This document shows positions 11,501 to 20,507 of a stretch of DNA of 60,000 bases, piece by piece. Origin of the DNA: Owenia fusiformis. Its lineage: Eukaryota > Annelida > Polychaeta > Sabellida > Oweniidae. Location: the NCBI GenBank assembly GCA_903813345.2, contig CAIIXF020000008.1, positions 4,227,341-4,287,340 on the forward strand, written 5' to 3'. The first letter of the stretch is position 1, and each line of letters begins with the position of its first letter. Under the pieces are notes generated by a model. It was not told where the DNA came from and searched no databases. It saw nothing but the letters and a program-made list of their open reading frames with translations. The position numbers and the translations under genes were made by a program.

Positions 11501-14500
11501 ATGTGCCCCATGAAATCCAGAACTATGCAGATGAGATTTATACTTAAGGCTGATTACCTCTGCCTCCTCCCTATTCTGTTACTACTCTCCCCCATCCTCC
11601 CCCAGGCAAGAACTATTACAATCAGATGTGCATTACTAACCAGAAATGCTTGAAATTAAGTATAATCAAAGAAGTTGTAATGTAAATGTATCTCAAAAGT
11701 CAACTTAGACTCCTGTATTTATAGAGAATGAATCTATGATAAGGGCGACGCCCACTTTTGATCACTTGAGTAATTCTATGGTCTTTATACTTACCAATCA
11801 TGCAGAATTATAATATCCTATATGAATGTGAAAAAAGACCTAGAAGATGTACCCCATGAAATCCAGAACTATGTAGATGAGATTTATACTTAAGGGTAAT
11901 TAGCTTTGCCCTCTTCCAATTCTGTTACCCCCCCATCTACCCCCTCCCCAATGCAATAAGTATAACACTTACATGTACATTATTTACCAAAAATGCTTCA
12001 TATTTAGTATAACCAAAGAACATCATTATAAATGTATCTCAAAAGTCAAGTAAAACTCTGTATTTTTAGAGAATGGCAATCATCTACTATGATAAGGGCG
12101 ACGCCCACTTTTGATCACTTATGTAATTGTATGGTCTTTGACACTCCCCAGTTATGTAAATTGCAATATCCTTTATATTTAAATAAATGTTTGAACTGCC
12201 CTGGTAATTTTGAAAATGCTAAAATGTTCTGATATCTGTTGATTTGAAAAATAATCCACATTCTATATTATGTACAGGTACAGGTTTTACCAAAATTAAG
12301 GATTTTCTCAGCAAAAATTGTGGTTTCCATGGCAACCACGAGTGGCAGACCATTGAAAGTTTGCATACTACCTTAAAATGATCTCATCAACTCTCAATAA
12401 AATTATTATGATGATTGAAGACCAACTGAATGAATTATTCAATGATGATAATGTACCCCCTGTAATTTTCCTTTTTAGGGTCAAAAACCCAATTTTGACA
12501 ACTTTCGCCCCGGATAAGGCGCATCAGACAAAAAATTTCTGAAGTATCACATAAAAATACATAAGAAACAAGTAATTTCAATTTGTTCAGAAGCGGGTAC
12601 ATTTTTCGGTGCTACCTCACTAACTATAATTATTCAATAATTAAACCTGTCAGTTCATTCCTAATTGTTTTTTTATAACATTTTTCATTTTTCAACTTGA
12701 GGTCTATAATATCATATACATGTACAGTACTAGTAAGTACATGTTTTGTGATGGGAAAAACTAACTAATATACTGCCTTAAAATAATCATTGTTTTGATC
12801 ATTTATTCATTTTTAGTTTCTGAATAAAAATAATATTCTTGTTCTAGTAACCGGGCAACTCAATGGCTGAGGCAAAATTTGGTTGTGAGGAAGCGGAAAA
12901 TGAACTGTTTGATGAGTTGAAAATTCTAGAACAATTTAAATTGGTACATGATCCTTGGGCCATTGCTGTACTGGACAATAATAGTATTATCCAAGCATGT
13001 TACAAAGGAGGTATACACATCTTTCATCCCCCGAGATACAGATATAACGACTATGTCCAAAACTTTTCATTAACAAGTAAAGTATTCACCAAGAAAATCG
13101 CAGCTCTTAAAGATGACATAATCGCTGCAGTTAACACTAGGGATGCTACAATTCATATGCTTGATGGCGAGGGTGACCTCATTAAGAAAATCGATTGTGT
13201 GGAAGATCCATTTGCGATTGCTGCAACACCAGACAACAACCTGGTGGTTCTTTATAAGAATGAATCCAACGGTGCAGAGTTTCCAACTCAACTGTCCATT
13301 GTTGACTGTCGGGGAAACTGTATCACATCCACGTTTGAAGTCGAAGCCATAAATGATTGGAAATGTAATATCTCTTGCAATTCCGAAGGCACAGTCATAG
13401 TGTCTTATGGATGGTCTAATGGACAAGATGTCGTGATGGGAGTTGATCAAAATGGCAGAATTCTATTTGAGTACGAAGGCAGTGTCGATAACCCTTTAAA
13501 CAGTACATGGAACACATGTCTCGATCAACATGATAACATTATTGTGTCAAGTAGAGATAGCGACAGAATACATGTATTGAACAAAGATGGAACATTCAAG
13601 AAGGTATACAAAATTGAGAGTCCAAGAGCTGTTGCCATCAACAAAAATGGAAACATGATCATAACTGATGAGTTTCGTAATATTTACATTGCACAATACA
13701 TGTAATCCAATTGGACAACTGCCATTGTAAATACAATTCAGATTATTAAGACACTGTAGTACTATGTTTCGCATAGTAGCCTTGGAATGGGTACTGTTTT
13801 AGAACACTTTGTGCAAGACAATGTACATGTACATATACATGACAATAATGAAGAAACAAAAACAAATGATTCTAATGAAGATGTACATCCAGATGCAAAT
13901 GAAGAAATACTGAAAAATAAAAAAATAAAAAATTAAAGAAGGATTGAATCTGATAAATCTCATTTTAAGGATTTTGGAAACAAGAGATGGATTTCTTCTG
14001 AAACCTAAAAATAAGAGCATTTGTCTGCTTACTTATTGAACAGCCCTTGTATGCTCTTATACTCAGATTATCATTATTAACACAAAATAGCATGGTTAAA
14101 CATGTAATGTGGGATTTATAGTTGACATACATACAAATAATAGCTTACCTATTGACAGTATGTGGAGCTATTGTTCTAGTCAGTATATCTATAGTAGTTT
14201 TATATGGATTCAGAGCCATCACCTTGTGAACCTTTTGGATACGGGATCTGTACCATGTCTCCATGGCAACAGGAATGTAGTCGTGTACACTTCCAGTCTA
14301 AAAAGGCATTCAGAAATGCAAATTGAGAAAGCTATGGACACATCACTTTTAATGGTCAGATACTTTTATTTATCAAGCACTGTGCTGTTAGATATACTTT
14401 TACATGTTGTTACCATACCAAAAGATTCACCAACAGGAGCAAACAGATGTTCAACTTCAATCATTGACCAGTCAACCTACATACATGTACATGTTCATTT

Positions 14501-16953
14501 CAACATGTATTTAGCAAACAATAGTTCTATTATATTAAGATATGGTAATATAAGTGTTTAATAAACTTCAATGAGCCATACTGCATCATTATTTTGTCAG
14601 TTTAATATCTTTAGTAATGTAAACAAGGCATTACATGCAAAATGTCACCGAACTCTGAATGCTGCCTGCCGAATGCTGACTGCCAAATGCCACTCATCGT
14701 ATGCCGAACACCGTCCACAAAAAAAGATGGAGACTATAACAATATGTCACCACTTGTAATAAATGGAGAGAAATCATTACCTGGCATGCATCAGTATGGT
14801 CAAAATCTGCCAGATATTCCCCATCTTTGTTGCCTGAAGGGCCTGTTATCTCTAAAACCTTCATGTGAACGACAATGTCTGGGTTGTAGCGTCCATCTAC
14901 AGCTTCCAGCATGCATTTGGGATCATCTTTAAGACTTAGGGTCAGAACATCCCCACACTTAAGCAATCTAATTGAAAATGAAATTCAAATTTTATAAATG
15001 AGGTTTAAGAAGGGTATTTACATGTATTAAAGCCAAAATGAAGAATTCAGTCCCACCTTGGGTAAATATTGTAAACAGTGAAGATATACACATAATCGAT
15101 TGCTTTAAATTATAAGAGTAAAGCCATTTTCTAAACTCGACGACTTCATGATTCAAAGAAGGCTGTGGCCCACCATCAGATAATGTAATACAGGAACCCT
15201 TTACTTTATCAGATTATGACCATGATGAAATCTACAGTATTTATTCCAGTATACAAGCTAAAAACATTTTCTTTTTAAAAAGACTCACATCTGATATCTT
15301 TAATGCTTGTAATTAAACTAAAACATCTTTAAGTAGAACACCTTTAGTACCTCTAAAAAGTGTTCCATGTATGAGGTGTTCTACTTTTAAAGGTTCATTT
15401 AACATTAAGTCAGTTTGTCTTGGGGACTCTAAAAAGTGTTCCACTTATGAGGTGTTCCACTTATAAAGGTTCATTTAACATTAAGTCAGTTGGTCTTGGG
15501 ACTCTGAAGTGTTCCACTTACAGAGGTGTTACACTTCTAGAGGTATTCCACTTCGCAGGTTTCAATGTTCATAATATATTAAACTACCACTCAAAAGGCT
15601 ATGGTGATAGAAAAAAAATTGTTCATGTAAAGATGGCAGCATAATCAATCTGTTTAGACATCTCAATAGCAAATGAACTACACTACCGCCATCTTTGTAA
15701 TCTCCTTTATAATCTATGGACCACATTTCCAGTCTTACCTTGGTATTGAGAAATATTTCTTGATGACATTGTTGTAGGAGGTGAGGGGGCTGTAGTTGGG
15801 AGAGTGTATGATACTCAGTGTGAACTGACTGGCATAAGGTACCACCTTGGCCCACTTATTACCTAGGCTGCCTGTAACATCTGTTGTAATTTTCTACAAT
15901 TAAGATGATCATAGGGTTAGGGAGGACTCCAGCCTTGTATTGTTTATATGGCACTAAAGACAACTAAGCCGTTAGACTGCCTATAATTTTGATAGCAAAA
16001 TGTACTTATAACTTAAAATAGTATACCTTTATCTTTATTATGCTGTCCTTCATCGGTTTGTTGTTCCTTGTTAAGTTGAACTTAAAACATGGGGTCATGT
16101 AGGCGACATTCTTTTTATAGACAGCATTGGGCTTAATCAGGCATATCCTTGCTGTACGCCATATTTTGCTCAATTCCAAAATTTCATGCATATTTACAGG
16201 GCCTTCTTTAGGCAAGGAGGACAGTTTACATGTTTCTTCATCACCATATAACTCTTTCCTCCTTTCAAAGTCATCAACACCACCATCAGTAGGTTCAACT
16301 ACAGTGTCACCTGCGATAGTATCATTTGGATTGTCAACATCGTTGACACATTTAACATGTACCAATTCTCCATCATATAAAGCACAGTTTGCCATAGTCT
16401 CACTTGTTACTCCTATAATTTGCAAGTCATCGAAATCATTATTCAATGATTCAACAAACATTTTTTCCCACTCTGTGTTAGTACTAACAGATTCAATGCC
16501 CAAATCCTGTAGGGGTGTCGCTGTTGCATTGAATTCGGACACTGTATTCAGAACTGCCTCTTGCCTTTCTGCTTTATAGAACATCGTAAATGCATTAACA
16601 GAAGGCACATATTGATTAACTCTATCGTTAAAGTCAACAAAGTCGACATTTTGCTTTTCACTTTCCTTAACTTTGTTTTTTACTATTATTATCTCTGTAT
16701 TGACTGACAAAACTCCTTGTTTTGTTGGGCAGCATTCTAAGACCTGAATATCCTTCAAAAACTCTGATTTGAATTCCAAATCATTTTCAAAAATGGATAA
16801 ATCGGGTAGGTCAAACGTTTTGCCCTTAGTGAGGGTTATATTTGCCTTACAGACCGACACAATGAGTTTTGTATGGAAGGCAGCATTTTGTGTCCATTGA
16901 AAGGCATCATCAGATGCAACACCTAGAACAGCCTTTGTCAACCTTGGTGCCAT
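2505..16953 (-). CDS. PEX6: Peroxisomal AAA+ ATPase PEX6, 3' end beyond left edge
   Basis: PEX6 pairs with PEX1 in the hexameric motor that extracts the PEX5 receptor from the peroxisome membrane. Ten exons join in phase: 16027-16953 (start ATG, 309 codons of divergent N domain), 15739-15893, 14781-14967, 14149-14297, 7595-7706, 6088-6238, 5519-5787, 4171-4247, 3637-3772 and 2505-2625, about 761 residues in all. The D1 Walker A reads VGSEGSGKN, with N where T/S is usual, and the Walker B strand reads [10 protein letters not shown] with no DE pair. Degenerate D1 sites are known for PEX6. Exon 4171-4247 gives [17 protein letters not shown] and exon 2505-2625 gives [15 protein letters not shown], the PEX6 signature before D2. 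The D2 core is not found in 1-2504, so it lies off-window. A pyrimidine-rich acceptor just upstream of the ATG (near 16995) suggests a 5'UTR intron. Introns are transposon-rich and one hosts another gene. Confidence 0.93.
2692..2775 (-). repeat. Copy 1 of GTGACATATTGTTATAGTCT repeat family (diverged)
   Basis: Read on the minus strand it has the conserved order GGTGACTTATTATTATAGTC, then TAACTTTATTGTGGACAGTG, then a GGCATTTTGC tail. It is a shortened, diverged member of the family also found at 14636, 27236, 27748, 45757 and 50262. It lies in a PEX6 intron in the PEX6 sense orientation. Confidence 0.6.
2991..3566. repeat. 16-bp minisatellite next to a PEX6 exon
   Basis: From about 3206 to 3566 the unit GGAGTTACAAGAGGTT repeats roughly 22 times with single-base variants (AAAGG, AAACG, AGAGATT). 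The left flank, 2991-3205, holds older degenerate units built on GAGGTCAGAGTT. The array ends about 70 bp before the 5' splice site of PEX6 exon 3637-3772. Long ORFs across the array are artefacts of the 16-bp period. Confidence 0.93.
4171..5255 (-). repeat. 85-86 bp tandem repeat built from a PEX6 3' splice site and exon half
   Basis: The string ACCATACCCTGCAT occurs 12 times; on the + strand the CCCTG ends at 4250, 4336, 4422, 4508, 4594, 4679, 4764, 4850, 4935, 5020, 5105 and 5190, an interval of 85 or 86 bp. On the minus strand each unit contains an AT-rich tract, a TGCAG acceptor, and the first ~40 nt of the PEX6 exon coding [13 protein letters not shown]. Only the copy at the low-coordinate end (4171-4247) continues into the rest of the exon and its GTAAAT donor. 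Units are highly similar, so the expansion is recent or homogenised. Confidence 0.95.
7050..7178. repeat. ~51-bp tandem repeat, 2-3 copies
   Basis: Units contain TCGTATTACATGAAAAAATC followed by GTATTGTCCCCGGGAAAAA and repeat at a spacing of about 51 bp. It lies in a PEX6 intron with no coding signal. Confidence 0.75.
7253..7500. mobile_element. Hairpin/MITE-like inverted repeat
   Basis: The left side reads GGGTTTTATTCCTCGG and the right side CCTCGGAATAAAACCC. Outside these, AATAGGTTATTT on the left matches AAATAACCTAT on the right. The centre holds CGGTCGCTGCGCTCCCTCGG between inverted ATATGATATTGACC tracts. The whole could fold into one long stem. It is non-coding and intronic. Confidence 0.6.
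8240..8280 (-). repeat. tRNA-derived SINE fragment (B-box only)
   Basis: The minus strand reads GTGGGTTCGATCCCCACTGG, which contains a polymerase III B box. No A box or cloverleaf can be built around it, so it is a truncated SINE or tRNA relic. Confidence 0.45.
8530..12621. mobile_element. 4.1-kb foldback element with long subrepeated arms
   Basis: The termini AGTGAGGTAGCACCGAAAAA and its inverse are perfect inverted repeats. The outer ~450 bp of each arm match closely, including the string spanning 8800-8860 against 12300-12350. Further in, each arm holds about three ~350-bp direct units carrying TGGTAAGTGTCAAAGACCAT, GATCAAAAGTGGGCGTCGCC and a G-rich GGGAGGGGGCAGAGC segment. Arms run to about 9800 and from about 11130. 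The unique core contains a decayed gene. I see no convincing target duplication. The element sits in the PEX6 intron between exons 14149 and 7706. Confidence 0.88.
9816..10960 (-). pseudogene. Decayed transposon-associated gene of the LHAFTGCD type
   Basis: Three minus-strand fragments appear in N-to-C order. About 10900-10740 gives [20 protein letters not shown] followed by FLDPF. About 10502-10300 gives [20 protein letters not shown] followed by IPMHEH. About 10058-9870 gives LHTFTDEV...[10 protein letters not shown]. From memory these resemble a large uncharacterised multicopy protein family in marine invertebrates and fish, with motifs like DPF, TPVPWSL and LHAFTGCD. Stops and frameshifts separate the pieces, so no intact product is encoded. 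The family assignment is from recollection, not a search. Confidence 0.5.
12863..13705 (+). CDS. NHL/beta-propeller-like protein, single exon, nested in PEX6 intron
   Basis: The 280-residue ORF is intact. After a short acidic N-terminus it shows about six strand-rich repeats of propeller type: [93 protein letters not shown], and [17 protein letters not shown]. This matches the NHL half of TRIM2/3/71-like proteins, here without RING, B-box or coiled coil. The start follows a possible acceptor (TTGTTCTAG, ending 12847), so a non-coding upstream exon or retroposition origin are both possible. It lies antisense in the PEX6 intron, about 240 bp beyond the 4.1-kb foldback. Several AATAAA strings follow near 13915. 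Partners and function are unknown. Confidence 0.75.
   Translation: MAEAKFGCEEAENELFDELKILEQFKLVHDPWAIAVLDNNSIIQACYKGGIHIFHPPRYRYNDYVQNFSLTSKVFTKKIAALKDDIIAAVNTRDATIHMLDGEGDLIKKIDCVEDPFAIAATPDNNLVVLYKNESNGAEFPTQLSIVDCRGNCITSTFEVEAINDWKCNISCNSEGTVIVSYGWSNGQDVVMGVDQNGRILFEYEGSVDNPLNSTWNTCLDQHDNIIVSSRDSDRIHVLNKDGTFKKVYKIESPRAVAINKNGNMIITDEFRNIYIAQYM
14636..14757 (-). repeat. Copy 2 of GTGACATATTGTTATAGTCT repeat family
   Basis: On the minus strand it reads AGTGGTGACATATTGTTATA, then GTCTCCATCTTTTTTTGTGG, then a run of GTTCGGCAT-like units, and ends GGTGACATTTTGCATGTAAT. It is sense with respect to PEX6, immediately 3' of exon 14781-14967. Confidence 0.75.
15352..15560. repeat. ~76-bp tandem repeat, two full copies plus partials
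   Basis: AAGGTTCATTTAACATTAAG followed by TCAGTTKGTCTTGGG occurs twice, about 76 bp apart. It is followed by shorter GTGTTCCACTT motifs at 15508-15555. It is non-coding, in a PEX6 intron, and may derive from a pogo-type element. Confidence 0.7.
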
Positions 16954-17125
16954 TTTAAACTCTCACAAACTGGATGTACATGTAAACCTTACCTGAAAAT
17001 ATAAAACAACCATTGTAAAAATTAAATACCCTGTACCTGAAAATACATGTAGTGTATTCCTTAGACTCTTAGTCTAAATTGAGAGTATCTCAAGATATAG
17101 GCTCAGATAAGTGGCTGGGAGTGTG

Positions 17126-17477
17126 TAAAAAATTGCTATACCTGCACATGTTATTTTCTGGTACAAAATAAAGTATGAAGGTATGTGTCAATTTCCTTGC
17201 TTTTTTCAGGAAAGTATCATTACATTGTCTTCTTATAGAATATCTGGTAGGAGTTCAATGGGAACTCCAGGAAATTCCGATATTTCACACTTTCTATTTT
17301 TCCAAATTTTCTTTCAAAGTTTTCAGACAACACAGGAACTACCATTGACCTGTTTCCAGGTTTACTAAAAATAGACAGTGTTTTGATCCTTTCCTGAAAA
17401 AAGCAAGGAAATACACACATGACTTCATACTTAATTTTGTACCAGAAAATAACATGTGCAGGTATAGCAATTTTTTA
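17126..17477. mobile_element. MITE with ~95-bp terminal inverted repeats
   Basis: The ends TAAAAAATTGCTATACCTGC and GCAGGTATAGCAATTTTTTA are inverted copies. The match continues through ACATGTTATTTTCTGGTACA and TTCCTTGCTTTTTTCAGGAA. Total length is about 352 bp. It lies just upstream of the PEX6 start and has no coding capacity. Confidence 0.85.
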
Positions 17478-17825
17478 CCAAAATGTTACTTTCCAGCTGA
17501 ACCTTAACACCCTCCCCTCCTGTGAAACCTTTTATTTTTTGTCACCAACCCCTGTAACACTAACACCCCCTTCCCCTGTAACACCGACTCTTGTTTGAAT
17601 CCCCCTTTGTGACACCATTCCCTCCTGTGACACACTCCACCTGTGTGGTTACCACATGATGAAAAGAGAGTCATCTTTACCCTGGCATCTTTACACCTTT
17701 ATGTGTTTAACATCTTGGTAGATACAAAATATAATGTATAATATTCACATTTTTATATCTTGTGGCGTCATTAAACACTTGTTTCATAGGAATGGCCTTG
17801 AACCCTGGTGCACCCTGGTCCACAT

Positions 17826-19366
17826 GCTATCTATTGCAAGACTTACGCCTGCCACAACCGTCGCCATGTTAATCAGTGTTTTTAAGTAGCGCAAGGATCC
17901 TGCCATGACCGCGGTAGTGTTATCGTGTAAGCCTGGTAAGCCTGGTATAACCGTGACAGGCTGGTATAACCGTGACAATGCTGTATTATATTGCAAGGCC
18001 TGTCATGACCCTGGAAGTGTTATCGTGGAAGCCTGGCGCGACCGTAGCCTTTATTGTGGTTTATAAGCGAGTGTGAATATTATGTATGGTAGTAATTTTG
18101 ATTTTGACATGATTAAGGTAGTTAAGCCTAAACACCATGATCATAGTATTAAACTGTTTAATTGTAATGACGATCACTTAAAATTGTTAAGGATATTCCT
18201 GGCATTAATGTCATACATATTTACTAGTCATTGCAATACATTATAACGGTCATAGTAGTACGCTAAGCCTAAATTTCTACATTGCCACCCTCATACCTGG
18301 CCTTGCAATACTATATTAATATATAAGCACAAGTGCCAAAGATTACATTGTCACGGTCATACCAGACTTTGCGATCCCATAATACATTGTCAAGGTCATG
18401 CCAGGTTTTCAAATACACATTGTCACGGTCACTTATAGCAATCATAAATTTCTACATTACCACTCTCATACCCGAACTTGGAATACTATATCACATTGCC
18501 ACGGCGGTCATACCAAGCCTTGCAATACTATATTACATTGTCACGGCCATGCCAGGCCTTGCAGTACTTAGTATACATGCCAGGTTTTCAAATACACATT
18601 GTCACGGTCACTTATAGCAATCATAAATTTCTACATTACTACTCTCATACCCGAACTTGGAATACTATATCACATTGCCACGGCAGTCATACCAAGCCTT
18701 GCAATACTATATTACATTGCCACGGTCATACCAGGCTTTGCAATACACACAGGTGTTAAAACACGAATATACCATGAGCACATGCTTTGAGGATCCGCGT
18801 TGTTTGAACCTACCGCCGAGCACACTTATACATTAAGACCCGTTACACAGTCATGATACCGCCGAGCAAGCTCATTGCATCATCGGGTCTGCTTTACCCC
18901 CGTTGTTGTATCTTAGAACAACCAAATTGTGTTATTGCGTTTTGATGTTTCATTTAGCCAATAGGTGGCAGCACGAAACAGACAGTTTCGAGACTATTGT
19001 ACCAAGATGGAGATTTCTAAATAGTGAAATATATTTAAGAGTAAAACCATATTTTATGTAGTTTATTGGATATACATGAACATAAGTTATTACACCCGTG
19101 AATACACATTGTCACAGTTATAGCAGTCCAAATCTTAAATTTCTACATTACCACTCTCATACCTGAACTTGTCATGCCAGGCCTTACAGAACTATATAAC
19201 ATTGTCACGGTCATGGCAGGCATTGCAATATAATACAGCATTGTCCGGTTATACCAGGCTTTCACGATAACATTACCACGATCATGGCAGGATCCTTGTG
19301 CTACTTAAAAACACTGAATAACATGGTGACGGTTACGCCAGGCATTAGTCTTGCAACAGATAGGGT
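17826..19366. mobile_element. Foldback element made of short subrepeats
   Basis: The left arm has GCTATCTATTGCAAGACTTA and CAGTGTTTTTAAGTAGCGCA; the right arm has the inverses near 19300-19366 (TGCTACTTAAAAACACTGAA, AGTCTTGCAACAGATAG). Between the ends both arms are built from ~45-60 bp units based on CATTGTCACGGTCATACCAG, in opposite orientation in the two arms. The centre (about 18060-18330 and 18780-19080) is unique. The arrangement recalls foldback transposons with repetitive arms known from sea urchins and flies. No target duplication was identified. Confidence 0.7.
18400..18745. repeat. 178-bp direct duplication inside foldback arm
   Basis: CCAGGTTTTCAAATACACAT starts both copies (about 18400 and 18579). 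The sequence that follows is almost identical, including CGAACTTGGAATACTATATC and the CATTGCCACGGC segment. Confidence 0.85.
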
Positions 19367-20507
19367 CTCCCCTGGTCCTAGCATATGCTTTCGACTCTCT
19401 CAATTTTAGGGTTGCACAGTCAACTGAAGTGCATGGATTTGGATTCTACATATTCCTCTGATTTGGGCTAAATTGATTTGAATCTGATAAGGGCTTGCCA
19501 AAAGCAGACCACAATTGACAATGGATGCAGAAGTATAAGGATTGTAATAAAAAATGTATACATATTTATAAAATGTAGATTAAAGGTCACTTTCAGTTTC
19601 GTTTTTGTTTTTAACTTTGCACACATGCTTATTATTACATGAAGTTTGAATCGTGCTATTAGGCTATAGAAACATGCTAGTGGGCTCTTGATATTAATAT
19701 CCAATTAAATATTATAACTTTTGACAGATTACTGATATACATACCACCAATAATGTTGAAATCAATCTGGTCGGATTTTTTTGTATTTACCCATTTTTTT
19801 ATTTGTGGTTGCTCATGACCTAGAAAATTAATTGACTTCCGGGATTTATATAAAACTACAGATTTGGTATTTTTCCATTAACTTGCAGTGAATGCGGATT
19901 CTCTCTTACATAGTAGGTTATATAATTTTATCTATTGATTCTTAAGTATTTTCAGTTGTTTATGCAAAATCGAAAACGTTTGACATTTACCAAAATATGT
20001 TTCTCTAAAATTAATTTGTTTCTAATTTTTTCTGTGACATTTGACAGAAATTGACAGAGTCAGCATCCTATTATTACCCCCATAAATGTGAGGTTATTTT
20101 GAGTTTTTTTATTATTTTTGAATTTTTTTTCTCAAAATTCTTCTTCTTAGTCCTTTTCAGTGTTCCTTATAAGGTGTTCCGGGATCACTTTGGCATTATT
20201 ATGCTGCCTTTGATCACTTGTTGCTGTTTTTAAAACTCATGTACTAAAAATATCACTTGTACTTTTCACTTGTGCTTATTTTACTTCTGTTGGGAGAGAG
20301 AGCGCTAAAACTTGTTATCTAACGTAGTCTAAAATGCAAGTGTTTTTCCATTAAAATGAGATGTTAAAATAGAGTCACTATCTCACTCGAGTTAAAAATA
20401 AGTTATTAAAATCTCTTGGATTTCTGTATAAATGCCTGCAGGCATTTCATAATTTCTTTATTTAACTTATGGTCCAGGCTCTCAAAATAACCTCACAAAG
20501 TTTACTA

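Noticed and set aside
13070-13450. 126-codon minus-strand ORF
   Set aside because: It is the antisense shadow of the NHL-like gene.
20051-20233. 60-codon ORF rich in F and L
   Set aside because: It is produced by the poly-T tract of an AT-rich repeat element.
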